From contig NZ_CP023691.1 in the NCBI RefSeq assembly GCF_008704855.1, positions 7,254,001-7,318,000 of the forward strand: a stretch of DNA of 64,000 bases, read 5' to 3'. Origin of the DNA: Streptomyces platensis (GTDB lineage: Bacteria; Actinomycetota; Actinomycetes; Streptomycetales; Streptomycetaceae). This document shows, in pieces, positions 44,418-52,732 of this stretch (positions are counted from its first letter, which is position 1; each line of letters starts with the position of its first letter). Under the pieces are notes generated by a model. The model did not search any database. It was not told the DNA's origin and saw only the letters and a list, made by a program, of their open reading frames with translations. The translations under genes and the position numbers were made by a program.

Positions 44418-45398
44418 CTAGCCGACGGTACCCACGACCGGGTAGTGATCCGAGAGATTGGTGTACGTGTAGTCCTTGCCCCAGCTGGAGACGGTCCAGG
44501 GCGCCGACTCCTCCTTGACCACGGTGTTCCGCCATCCGGAGGGACGGGCGTGGCCGTTGCGGAACAGGACGTAGTCCAGGTCCTCGCGGGGGTCGTCCGG
44601 GTAGCGGTACTTCGCGACGGAGTTCTCCTGGGTGTCGAAGGAGTAGGGGTGGCCTGGGCGGCTGTCGGCGGGCGCCAGGTCGGCGTTGCCGAGCAGCGCG
44701 TCGTACTCGGCGCTGTGCGAGTCGATGTTCAGATCGCCCGCGACCAGTACTTCTTCGCCCGCCGGGATGTTCTTGGCGTCCAGGAAGGCGTCCATCTCCT
44801 TGAGCTGCCCGGCGCGGTCGGCGGCCGCCTCGCCCGCCTTGCAGCCCGAGTCGGTGGACTGGGCGTGGGTGCCGACCACATGCACCCGGGTGCCGTTGAC
44901 ATCCAGCACCGCATAGACGAAGCCCTTGTTGGAGAGGCTGTCCGCACCGCAGGCGTCCTTGTAGACGTACTGCTCCTTGCGCAGGATCGGCCACTTGCTC
45001 AGCAGCGTCACCCCGCCGTCTTCCGGGGTCACGGCGGAGTAGGCACCGCCGGTGGCGTCCCAGCCGCTGCGGCTCCGGCCCACCACCGGGGTCTGGTGCG
45101 GGTACTGCGTCGCGGCCCGGGACTTCAGTGCCTCGGACGAGGAGTTGTCGAACGCCTCCTGGAGCACCACGACGTCCTGGCCCTGGAAGAAGTCCGCGGC
45201 CGCGATCGCCTGGGCGCGGTGGTCCTGCCCCCAGTTGGGATAGAGGTTCTTGCTCATGAGGAAGACGTTGTAGCTGAGCACCTTCAGACGGGGCGTGGCG
45301 GCGGCCGACGCGGAGGGGGCCGCGGCCGCCACCGTGACCGCGGCGAGGGCCGTGGCGAGAGCGGTGATCCGGGGCATGCGCAGCGCGGAGTGCGACAC
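44418..45398 (-). CDS. Secreted sphingomyelinase C-like phosphodiesterase
   Basis: A 326-aa exported protein of the endonuclease/exonuclease/phosphatase superfamily, closest to bacterial neutral sphingomyelinases. After a signal peptide (MPRITALATALAAVTVAAAA, cleavage near ASAA), the active-site motifs are LSYNVFLMSKNLYPNWGQDHRAQAI, VVLQEAFDN with the metal Glu, VHVVGTHAQ, VAGDLNIDSHSAEY and the final LSDHYPVVGTV with the catalytic Asp-His. It should hydrolyse sphingomyelin or a related phospholipid. GTG at 45398 has GGGAGA in front. The gene is monocistronic. Confidence 0.9.
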   Translation of the reverse strand: MSHSALRMPRITALATALAAVTVAAAAPSASAAATPRLKVLSYNVFLMSKNLYPNWGQDHRAQAIAAADFFQGQDVVVLQEAFDNSSSEALKSRAATQYPHQTPVVGRSRSGWDATGGAYSAVTPEDGGVTLLSKWPILRKEQYVYKDACGADSLSNKGFVYAVLDVNGTRVHVVGTHAQSTDSGCKAGEAAADRAGQLKEMDAFLDAKNIPAGEEVLVAGDLNIDSHSAEYDALLGNADLAPADSRPGHPYSFDTQENSVAKYRYPDDPREDLDYVLFRNGHARPSGWRNTVVKEESAPWTVSSWGKDYTYTNLSDHYPVVGTVG

Positions 45399-45531
45399 TG
45401 AATCTCCCTGTGGGGGTGGGGACTTGAACCAGCGACGCTCATCCAAGCAGCTGAGGTTACTTCCAGGTAGCCATCTGACGGGCACGAGATGGACAGACCG
45501 AAGCTCTTGCCGACGAGCCGGGTGTTCCGGG

Positions 45532-47220
45532 TCAGGGGCAGGGCTGCGGACTCGTGAGCGCCGCGCCGCAGGCCGTGTGTACGGCGGCCAGCGCGGTGAC
45601 GGCGCTCTGCGTCCAGGACATCAACGCCCGTTCGCGGCTTGACGGTTCGTCGCAGGCCGGGCGGCCGAACGCGCCGCACGAGCTCTGCTGGGCGAGGAGG
45701 AAGGCGACGGCGTCGCGGGTGATGCGGTGCTGCGACCGTCCGGTGCGAGCCGAGTCCCGGATGAAGCCGGCGATACGCCCCAGGTGATAGTCCTTCCAGG
45801 CGCCGGGCAAGTCGGTGACGGTCGTCTCCGGGGCCGGGTGCGGTGCGTCGGTGCCACCGGTCAGTGCGGCCGCGCGCTGCGGGGAGAGCAGCCCCAGACC
45901 GACCAGACGCCGGACGTTGTGCACCGCCTGTGGCGGCACCCGGTCCAGGACTTCGACGGCGGCGACGGTGGACTTGAGGAACAGGTCGAGCGAGGCGCAG
46001 GGGATCCCGTGAGCCCGCAGACCGGAGGCGAACGCACCGACGACCTCCATGCCGTGCCGCTGCCACACCTCCGCGTCCGCGTCCGTGAGACGCGCGGAGA
46101 AATCGAGGAGCAGGGGGCGGGCGAGCCCGGGTTCGCCGAGGGCTTCGGCGGCATGCGCGACGGCCGCCGCGGCGGGCAGGCAGCCGGCCGGGTCGTGGCG
46201 CCGGACCGTGTCCGCCAGCCACACCACGGCCCGCCGGAGCGGCTGCTCCACGGCCGAGCCGGGCGCCGGTACGGACGGCCGGGGCCGCCGCACCACCCGG
46301 GGGCTGCGGTCCAGGAGCGCGGCCAGGGCCGCGACGATGGTGGTGTGGTAGCCGGTGGCCCAGTGCCGGTACGCGTCGTCGCCGTCGGCGAGTCCGGGGT
46401 GGACCACCCCCGGCGGCCCGTTGACCCGCCCGTCGGCCTCTTGTACCGCCGTGAGGAACTCCCAGGCCCGGCGGGCTTCCTCGGAGTCCCGGACCCCGAG
46501 GCACAGCAGGCAGCACAGAAGCTCACCCACCAGGTCGGCATTCTCCTGGCCGAGGGTGAGTACGAGGAGCGCTTCGAGCAGTTCCACCGCCGTGGCCGGA
46601 TCGAAGTCCCGCGGCCAGCGGGGCTCGCGGAGGCCGAAGTCCGTGGCGTAGAAGATCGTGTGGGTGATCGCGTAGATATCGCGATCGGTGAGCTTGAGGA
46701 CGTTCGGGCCGTTGCAGAGCAGGGTGAACGGCAAGACCTCGTCCATGGCGGGCAGCGCGTGCGGAACACCGCACAGCTCCAGGGTGTGCAGCAGATCGAG
46801 CTGCCGGTAGGGAATCCGCTCGAAGACCGCCGCATATCCGCCGGCCGCGGCCTGAGTGAGCAGCCGCCGGAACTCCGGGTCCTCGCGACCGCAGAGCCGG
46901 AGGGCCGCGTAGGTCCCCGCGTAGAGCAGGAGGGCGGCTTCGTCCCGGGCGATCAGTTCCCGGTAGGACGGGCGGGCCGCGATCTGCTCGACCTGGTCGA
47001 GGAGGGCCGCGTAGTCGCCGTCGAGTGGTTCGGGGTCGAGGCGGGCCCGCAGTCCCACCAGGAACGCCGTCTCGATGAGGGCCTTACGGGCGAACAGCAC
47101 CCGGCCGGTGGCGGCTTCGGCCGGATCGATCAGAGTGCGGCGCGCAGCGAGCCAGGCGACCGCCTGGGTCTCCACCGCGCGCCTTTGTGACGAACCGTCA
47201 CCGGGCTGCGTCGTGTTCAC
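45532..47220 (-). CDS. Unrecognised 562-aa helical repeat protein (alpha/alpha-toroid-like)
   Basis: I do not recognise a named family. The chain is soluble and helical and contains recurring segments like those of squalene-cyclase/prenyltransferase toroids: AWEFLTAVQEADGRVNGPP, AVAFLLAQQSSCGAFGRP, AVVWLADTVRRHDPAGCLP and the N-terminal AVAWLAARRTLIDP. No DxDD or other cyclase motif is seen, so catalysis is uncertain. GTG at 47220 is preceded by GGGAGG. The gene lies 34 bases after the stop of a 72-aa peptide gene on the same strand; the two are probably one transcription unit. Confidence 0.75.
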   Translation of the reverse strand: MNTTQPGDGSSQRRAVETQAVAWLAARRTLIDPAEAATGRVLFARKALIETAFLVGLRARLDPEPLDGDYAALLDQVEQIAARPSYRELIARDEAALLLYAGTYAALRLCGREDPEFRRLLTQAAAGGYAAVFERIPYRQLDLLHTLELCGVPHALPAMDEVLPFTLLCNGPNVLKLTDRDIYAITHTIFYATDFGLREPRWPRDFDPATAVELLEALLVLTLGQENADLVGELLCCLLCLGVRDSEEARRAWEFLTAVQEADGRVNGPPGVVHPGLADGDDAYRHWATGYHTTIVAALAALLDRSPRVVRRPRPSVPAPGSAVEQPLRRAVVWLADTVRRHDPAGCLPAAAAVAHAAEALGEPGLARPLLLDFSARLTDADAEVWQRHGMEVVGAFASGLRAHGIPCASLDLFLKSTVAAVEVLDRVPPQAVHNVRRLVGLGLLSPQRAAALTGGTDAPHPAPETTVTDLPGAWKDYHLGRIAGFIRDSARTGRSQHRITRDAVAFLLAQQSSCGAFGRPACDEPSSRERALMSWTQSAVTALAAVHTACGAALTSPQPCP

Positions 47221-47254
47221 TGAATGCCTCCCGGCGATCGGCGTGATCAATGGC

Positions 47255-47473
47255 TCAGCTGCCCGCAGCGGAGTCGTCCTCCGCGACCTGGTTGGCGACT
47301 ACGAGGACGTACCGCTCCCAGGCGAGTACGTAACCGGCCACATCGTCGAGTTGGCTGACCTGGTCGACGACTCGCTGCAGCGGAACGGTGAGGTCGACGA
47401 GTCCGCTCGTCCGCAGGAAGTCGAGTGCCTTACGGGCATCGACCGGCGGGGGGCAGGGCGGGGGACAGGACAT
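47255..47473 (-). CDS. Unrecognised 72-aa peptide with Cys/Pro-rich N terminus
   Basis: A short protein beginning MSCPPPCPPPVDARKALDFL and continuing as an amphipathic helical region (about residues 12-62) with an acidic end. ATG at 47473 has AAAGGAG at ideal spacing, so translation is well supported. There is no signal peptide or membrane helix. It lies directly upstream of the 562-aa repeat protein. A substrate or partner of that protein is the simplest guess; a ribosomal-peptide precursor is possible but there is no modifying-enzyme signature nearby. Confidence 0.65.
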   Translation of the reverse strand: MSCPPPCPPPVDARKALDFLRTSGLVDLTVPLQRVVDQVSQLDDVAGYVLAWERYVLVVANQVAEDDSAAGS

Positions 47474-47969
47474 GAGTTGCTCCTTTCGGGTGGTTCGGGT
47501 GAACATGGCGAGTGTCGCGTTCCGTAATCCCCTTGTCACTATCCGCGGCTAGTGGGAAAAGTGGTGATTTGATCGCCCCAGCTCAGGGGTGTATCTCGCG
47601 GCGAAACCACTCTTGGAGGTGAAGCTCCGTTGTGGGATCAGGTGAAGTCGGTGGGGCGGCGCCGTACGGCCGGGTGTCGAGTGACGCCGTACACTCCGCC
47701 GCTCGCCCGGGGCGTGGAGCCATTCGTTCCCATCCGCGTCCAACTCGCGTGCCCGCACAGGCGCCTTCGGTATCCTCCGGCCCGAGTGGGGTCATGCCGC
47801 AGCGGCGTTGACGAGTCGCCCGGCCCTAGGGGCGGCCGCGGTGGTGCGCCGGGATCGGTGTGCCGGGCGGTGTCGCCGCGGCGGAGTGCTGGCGGCCGGT
47901 TCCGGCGGTGCGCGGGTGTATGGCAGCGGGGAGTGGGTCCCGCGTCCGCCGATCGCGGAGAGTCACCGT
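47474..47969. other. 496-base interval without a convincing gene
   Basis: The left end (47520-47580) is AT-richer and probably carries the promoter of the small peptide gene on the minus strand. The rest is GC-rich with several open frames that lack third-position bias or ribosome sites. CGGAG near 47954 belongs to the MpaB-like gene. A conserved RNA cannot be excluded by eye. Confidence 0.5.
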
Positions 47970-48836
47970 ATGATGATTAATACCATGATTGCGGTAAAAA
48001 ATGACCCGAATCCCCCGCCGGTCGGAGGTGTGCTCTGGTCGCTGGCCGGGGACATCCGCATGCTGCTGACGCTGCCGGCCGCGCTGGCCATGCAGGTCGC
48101 CCACCCGGCGGTGGGCGCCGGGGTGGACGACCACTCCGTGTTCCGTACGGACCCCTGGGGACGCGGCGAGCGGTCCCTGACCTCGCTCCAGCTGTGGGTG
48201 TACGGAGGGGAGGAGGCGGCCGCGGAGGGGCGCCGGCTGCGCGCGCTGCACAAGACCATCCAGGGGACGGACGCACACGGCCGCGCCTACCACGCGCTCA
48301 CCCCCGCCTACTACTCCTGGGTGCACGCCACCGGCTACCCCGTCTTCCGGCACGCGCAGCAGTATCTGGGCCGCCCCTTCACCGAGGCGCAGGAACGGGC
48401 GCTGTACGCGGAGTGGCTCCAGGTCGGCCGGATCCTGGGGATCCATGACCGCGATATGCCGCAGACGATCGAGGAGTTCTGGCCGTATTACCAGAAGGTT
48501 CTCGACAACGAACTCGAAGAGACCGCCGTGGTCAAGGAGTTGCTGGCGACCGATCCGCAACTGCCGGTTCCCGACCGCGGCCCGCGCTGGCTGCGGCTGC
48601 TGCTGCGGCTGACCTGGCCATGGCTGTGCCCGCGGTTCGCCCGCACCCGGCGCTTTCTCACGGTCGGGCTGATGCCGCCGGAGGCCCGGCAGGCCATCGG
48701 ACTGGAGTGGACAGACGCCCAGGAGCGCACACTGCGCCGGCTGGGCCGGGTCGTGCGCGCCGTGGTGCCGGTGCTCCCGGAGCGGCTGCGGTTCATGCCG
48801 ATCGCGCGCCGGGCCAGGCAGGCGGCGCGCCGGTAA
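47970..48836 (+). CDS. MpaB-like oxygenase (DUF2236, latex-clearing protein family)
   Basis: A 288-aa protein of the DUF2236 family, which includes the fungal oxygenase MpaB and rubber oxygenase. Conserved positions are LTLPAALAMQVAHPAVGAGVDDHSVFRTDPW with two His residues, LHKTIQGTD, YSWVHATGYPVF and a conserved acidic WPYYQKVLDNEL. Relatives bind heme b through a His and oxidatively cleave isoprenoid chains; the substrate here is unknown. ATG at 47970 was chosen for family length, with CGGAG upstream. Confidence 0.85.
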   Translation: MMINTMIAVKNDPNPPPVGGVLWSLAGDIRMLLTLPAALAMQVAHPAVGAGVDDHSVFRTDPWGRGERSLTSLQLWVYGGEEAAAEGRRLRALHKTIQGTDAHGRAYHALTPAYYSWVHATGYPVFRHAQQYLGRPFTEAQERALYAEWLQVGRILGIHDRDMPQTIEEFWPYYQKVLDNELEETAVVKELLATDPQLPVPDRGPRWLRLLLRLTWPWLCPRFARTRRFLTVGLMPPEARQAIGLEWTDAQERTLRRLGRVVRAVVPVLPERLRFMPIARRARQAARR

Positions 48837-48851
48837 CGACGCGGTGCGCGC

Positions 48852-48878
48852 ACGGAGCCGGGGGAGGCCCGGCTCCGT
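48852..48878. terminator. Terminator between MpaB-like and M1 peptidase genes
   Basis: ACGGAGCCGGG and CCCGGCTCCGT form a perfect 11-base stem with a five-base loop between the two convergent genes. Confidence 0.85.
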
Positions 48879-48903
48879 ACGCCTTCAGTGCTCGTTCACC
48901 GGC

Positions 48904-50391
48904 TCAGTGCCCGTGCACGTCGTGCGTGGCCGCGATCTGCTTCCACGACTTGGGCGCGGCGACCGGCGCATGCGAGGCACCGAGGGCCTGCTTGGCCGCG
49001 CCCGCCGAGGGCCGGGTCGGCTGGAAGAGCCAGGTGTCGAAGAAGCCGGCCAGCTGCTTGCCGGTCTTCTTCTCGGCGAACTTCACGAAGTCGGCGACCG
49101 ACGCGTTGCCGTACCGGTTCTCCGTCGGCCAGGACTTGAGCAGGCCGAAGAAGGCCTTGTCGCCGACCTTGTTGCGGAGCGCCTGAAGGGTCAGCGCGCC
49201 ACGGTCGTAGACCGCGCCGTCGAACTGGTTCTCCGCGCCCGGGTTGCCCGGCTTGACCGTCCAGAACGGGTCGTCGGCCGGGTGCTGGGCGTAGACGTAG
49301 TCCGCCAGTTCCTGGGCGGTGCCCTCGCCCTCCTTCTCCGACCACAGCCACTGGCTGTAGGCGGCGAAGCCCTCGTTGATCCAGATGTCCTTCCAGTCCT
49401 TCAGCGAGACGCTGTCGCCGTACCACTGGTGCGCCAGCTCGTGCACGACGACGGAGACGTTCGTGCCGCGGTCGAAGGCCTTCTTCCCGTAGAACGGGCG
49501 GGTCTGGGTCTCCAGGGCGTAATGGGCCGGCACATTCGGCACGTAGCCGCCCACCGCGTTGAACGGGTAGGCGCCGAAGACGCTCTCCAGCCACTCGGTG
49601 ATCTCGGTGGTGCGCTCGATGCTCGCCTTCGCCGAGCCCTCGTTCGCGCCGAGGTCCTTGCTGACCGCGTTGACCACCGGCAGACCGTTCGCGGTCTTGT
49701 CGTTGGTGATGTCGAACTTGCCGACGGCCAGCGTCGTCAGATACGTCGCCTGCGGCTTGTCCGAGCGCCAGTTGTAGCGCGTCCAGCCCAGCTTGGAGGA
49801 CTGCGAGGCCAGCACACCGTTGCTCAGCGCCTGGGTGCCGTCCGGGACCGCCACCGAGATGTCGTACGTCGCCTTGTCGGTGGGGTGGTCATTGCTCGGG
49901 AACCACCACACGGCGGCGTCCGGCTCCTGCGCGATCACCCCGCCGTCGGGGGTACGGGCCCACGCGCAGTAGCCGTCTATCTTGAGCTCGGAGGGCTTGC
50001 CCGCGTAGCGCACCACGACGCTGATCTGCTTGCCCTTCTCCAGCGGCGTGGCCGGAGTGACCTCCAGCTCGTGCTTGCCGGAGGTGGCGAAGGCGGCCTT
50101 CTTGCCGTTGATCCGGATCTCACTGACCTTGAGGCCGAAGTCCAGGTTGAAGCGGGAGAGATCCTGGGTGGTGGTGGCCAGCAGGGTGGCCGTGCCCTCC
50201 AGCAGGTCCGTCTTCGGCTGGTACTTGAGCCGCAGGTCGTAGTGGGAAACGTCGTATCCGCCGTTTCCGCTCTCGGGGTAGTAGGTGTCGCCCACACCCG
50301 GAGCGCCCGGTGTGAAGTCGGCAGCCGAGGCCGGGATGGCCAGCAGCAGGCTGAGTGCGACCGCGCCGGGGACGAGGAGTCTGTGACGCAC
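48904..50391 (-). CDS. Secreted M1-family zinc metallopeptidase
   Basis: A 495-aa exported aminopeptidase-like enzyme. A signal peptide (MRHRLLVPGAVALSLLLAIP, cleavage near ASA) is followed by the N-terminal beta domain and a catalytic domain with the zinc site HELAHQWYG, about 18 residues further the third ligand in NEGFA. The GAMEN exopeptidase motif is not seen in its usual form (HYALETQTR occupies that place). It ends with a short Ala-rich C terminus, lacking the long helical domain of large M1 enzymes. GTG start after GGAGGA. Confidence 0.92.
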   Translation of the reverse strand: MRHRLLVPGAVALSLLLAIPASAADFTPGAPGVGDTYYPESGNGGYDVSHYDLRLKYQPKTDLLEGTATLLATTTQDLSRFNLDFGLKVSEIRINGKKAAFATSGKHELEVTPATPLEKGKQISVVVRYAGKPSELKIDGYCAWARTPDGGVIAQEPDAAVWWFPSNDHPTDKATYDISVAVPDGTQALSNGVLASQSSKLGWTRYNWRSDKPQATYLTTLAVGKFDITNDKTANGLPVVNAVSKDLGANEGSAKASIERTTEITEWLESVFGAYPFNAVGGYVPNVPAHYALETQTRPFYGKKAFDRGTNVSVVVHELAHQWYGDSVSLKDWKDIWINEGFAAYSQWLWSEKEGEGTAQELADYVYAQHPADDPFWTVKPGNPGAENQFDGAVYDRGALTLQALRNKVGDKAFFGLLKSWPTENRYGNASVADFVKFAEKKTGKQLAGFFDTWLFQPTRPSAGAAKQALGASHAPVAAPKSWKQIAATHDVHGH

Positions 50392-50692
50392 GAGTCCTCC
50401 AACTCGTAGGGGGGATGGCTCTGTTCAGACCCTATGTACTGCGCCCGGCCGGCGTCATGTACATGGCCTGATCTGACACATGACCGACATGAACCACCTT
50501 CCGTCCCTCCTGTCTGCCGTGCTCCGTCGTCCCCCCTCCATCACGGTGGGCAGCGGGCGCCGCCGCGATCACGGCTCGGGACCGCCCGTGGGACGAAAAA
50601 GCTACCCATGGACCTGTTTTCGGCCGCCGCCCGCGCCGCGGTGCCCGGACATGCCCTTACGCAGGGGAGTTGCGCCGCGCTACCGTCCGCCC
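50392..50692. promoter_or_regulatory. Divergent promoter region of two secreted peptidase genes
   Basis: GTCATGT at 50454-50460 and ACATGAC at 50478-50484 form an inverted repeat with a 17-base spacer; ATGTACAT inside it is also palindromic. A TAGGGT box on the minus strand near 50432 suits the M1 gene. On the plus strand TACCGT at 50681-50686 ends six bases before the GTG of the S15 gene, pointing to a leaderless transcript. Confidence 0.45.
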
Positions 50693-52657
50693 GTGACGAA
50701 TCCTGCGCGGATCCCCCGCATCCCCTTCACAGCGCTCGTGCTGGCCGCGGTCGCCGCCCTGCTGTCCGCCCTGATCGGGCCGGCCGCCGCGCAGGCGGCG
50801 CCCGCCGAGAGCAGACCCGTCTACTCCTACGACCGCGCGATACGCGAATCGGTCTGGGTGGACACACGGCTGGACGGCGACACGGACGGGAGAACCGACC
50901 GCGTCGCCGTCGACATCGTGCGGCCCGCCGAACCGGCGCAACAGGGCCGGCGGATCCCCGTGATCATGGACGCCAGTCCGTACTACTCCTGCTGCGGGCG
51001 CGGTAACGAGAGCCAGAAGAAGACCTATGACGACCGGGGCCGGCCGGTCGGGTTCCCGCTCTTCTACGACAACTACTTCGTGCCGCGCGGCTATGCGACG
51101 GTCCTGGTCGACCTCGCGGGCACCAACCGCTCGGACGGCTGCTCCGACGTCGGCGGCCGCTCCGACATCCGGTCCGCCAGGGCCGTCGTCGACTGGCTCG
51201 GCGGCAGAGGCCGCGCCTACACCGCCCGTACGGGCGGGAAACCCGTCACGGCCGGCTGGTCCAGCGGCAGCACCGGGATGATCGGCAAGAGCTGGGACGC
51301 CACCATCGCCAACGGCGTCGCGGCCACCGGCGTCAAGGGGCTGAAGACCATCGTCCCGATCGCCGGTATCTCCTCCTGGTACGACTACTACTTCGCCAAG
51401 GGCGCCCCGCTCTACGACTCCGGGCCGGACTCCCTCGCCGATGTGGTCGACAGCCCCGAGGCGCGCAAGCGCTGCGCCGCCGTGCAGAAGAAGCTCGCCG
51501 ACGGGGCGCCCCGTACCGGCGACTGGACCGGTCTGTGGCGCGAGCGCGACTACGTCCGGCGCGCGGACCGCGTCCGGGCCAGCGTGCTCCTGGTGCACGG
51601 CATGCAGGACCTCAACGTCCGGACCCGGCACGCCGGGCAGTGGTGGGACGCGCTCGCCCGGCACGGCGTCGAGCGCAAGATCTGGCTCTCCCAGACCGGG
51701 CATGTCGACCCGTTCGACTACCGGCGCAGCGCCTGGGTCAAGACCCTGCACCACTGGTTCGACCACTATTTGCTGGGCTACGACAACGGCATCGAGCGCA
51801 CCCCGATGGCCGATATCGAGCGCTCGCCCGGCACGTGGTCCACCGACCCGCAGTGGCCCGCTCCCGGCACCGCGCCCACCACATTGCGGCCGCGCGGCGG
51901 CACCGAGCCCGGCGTCGGCCTGCTGGGGACCCGTAAGGCACCGCGGGGCGCGACCGAGACCTTCACCGACGACCCGAAGCTGAGCGAGGCTGACTGGGCG
52001 GCCCGGATCGATGCCCCGACCGCCGCCAAGGCCGGGTTCCGCACCGGGCCGCTGCGCACGCCGCTACGGCTCTCCGGCTCCGGCAGGGTGACCGTGACCG
52101 TCACCCCGAGCACCTCGACCGCCCATCTGTCCGCCGTCCTGGTAGACCTCGGCCCGGACACCATCCGCGACTACGCGGCCGACGGTGAGGGCATCACCAC
52201 CCTCGACCGGCGCACCTGCTGGGGCGCCGGAACCACGGGCGACACCGGCTGCTTCAAGGAGACCGCCGCGGACACTCAAAAGGTCGCCCACACCGTCTTC
52301 AGCCGCGGCTGGGCCGACCTCGGCAACTACGCCGACGCCCACAAGGGCCGCCCGCTCACCCCCGGCAAGCCCTACAAGCTCACCCTGGACCTGGCCGCGA
52401 GCGATCACATCGTGCCCGCCGGGCACCGGCTCGCGCTCATCGTGGCCGGCACCGACGCCGGTCTGATCGACCCGCCCGCGGACACGCCGAAGCTCACCCT
52501 CGACCTGTCCCGCACCTCCGCCGAACTCCCGCTGACCGGCGGCGCGGCGGCCTTCGCGCGGGCCACCGCGGGCGCGCCGAGGCATCCGGACGCCGCGGCA
52601 CCGCTGGACGGCATCGCCCCGCCGCGCTCGGTCAGCCGGCTGCCGGCCGTGGGATGA
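50693..52657 (+). CDS. Secreted Xaa-Pro dipeptidyl-peptidase-like S15 hydrolase
   Basis: A 654-aa exported serine peptidase of family S15 (CocE/NonD type). After the signal peptide (ALVLAAVAALLSALIG, cleavage near AQA), the alpha/beta-hydrolase domain shows the nucleophile in GWSSGSTGM, the acid in LVHGMQDLNVR and the His in SQTGHVDPF; the C-terminal jelly-roll domain closes it. It should release X-Pro dipeptides or cleave esters. GTG at 50693 is preferred; no ribosome site is present, consistent with a leaderless mRNA. ATG at 50651 is an alternative. Confidence 0.9.
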   Translation: MTNPARIPRIPFTALVLAAVAALLSALIGPAAAQAAPAESRPVYSYDRAIRESVWVDTRLDGDTDGRTDRVAVDIVRPAEPAQQGRRIPVIMDASPYYSCCGRGNESQKKTYDDRGRPVGFPLFYDNYFVPRGYATVLVDLAGTNRSDGCSDVGGRSDIRSARAVVDWLGGRGRAYTARTGGKPVTAGWSSGSTGMIGKSWDATIANGVAATGVKGLKTIVPIAGISSWYDYYFAKGAPLYDSGPDSLADVVDSPEARKRCAAVQKKLADGAPRTGDWTGLWRERDYVRRADRVRASVLLVHGMQDLNVRTRHAGQWWDALARHGVERKIWLSQTGHVDPFDYRRSAWVKTLHHWFDHYLLGYDNGIERTPMADIERSPGTWSTDPQWPAPGTAPTTLRPRGGTEPGVGLLGTRKAPRGATETFTDDPKLSEADWAARIDAPTAAKAGFRTGPLRTPLRLSGSGRVTVTVTPSTSTAHLSAVLVDLGPDTIRDYAADGEGITTLDRRTCWGAGTTGDTGCFKETAADTQKVAHTVFSRGWADLGNYADAHKGRPLTPGKPYKLTLDLAASDHIVPAGHRLALIVAGTDAGLIDPPADTPKLTLDLSRTSAELPLTGGAAAFARATAGAPRHPDAAAPLDGIAPPRSVSRLPAVG

Positions 52658-52662
52658 CCCCC

Positions 52663-52688
52663 GGGGCCGCCCCGCCACGGGCGGCCCC
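52663..52688 (+). terminator. Terminator after the S15 peptidase
   Basis: GGGGCCGCCC and GGGCGGCCCC form a perfect 10-base stem with a six-base loop, just after the stop codon. Confidence 0.8.
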
Positions 52689-52732
52689 ACCCGGTCCCCC
52701 TCTCACCGCTCACCCAAGGGAGGCTCCTCCTC

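Noticed and set aside
47549..47758. 69-codon minus-strand frame upstream of the 72-aa peptide gene
   Set aside because: No ribosome site, poor codon bias and no recognisable feature.
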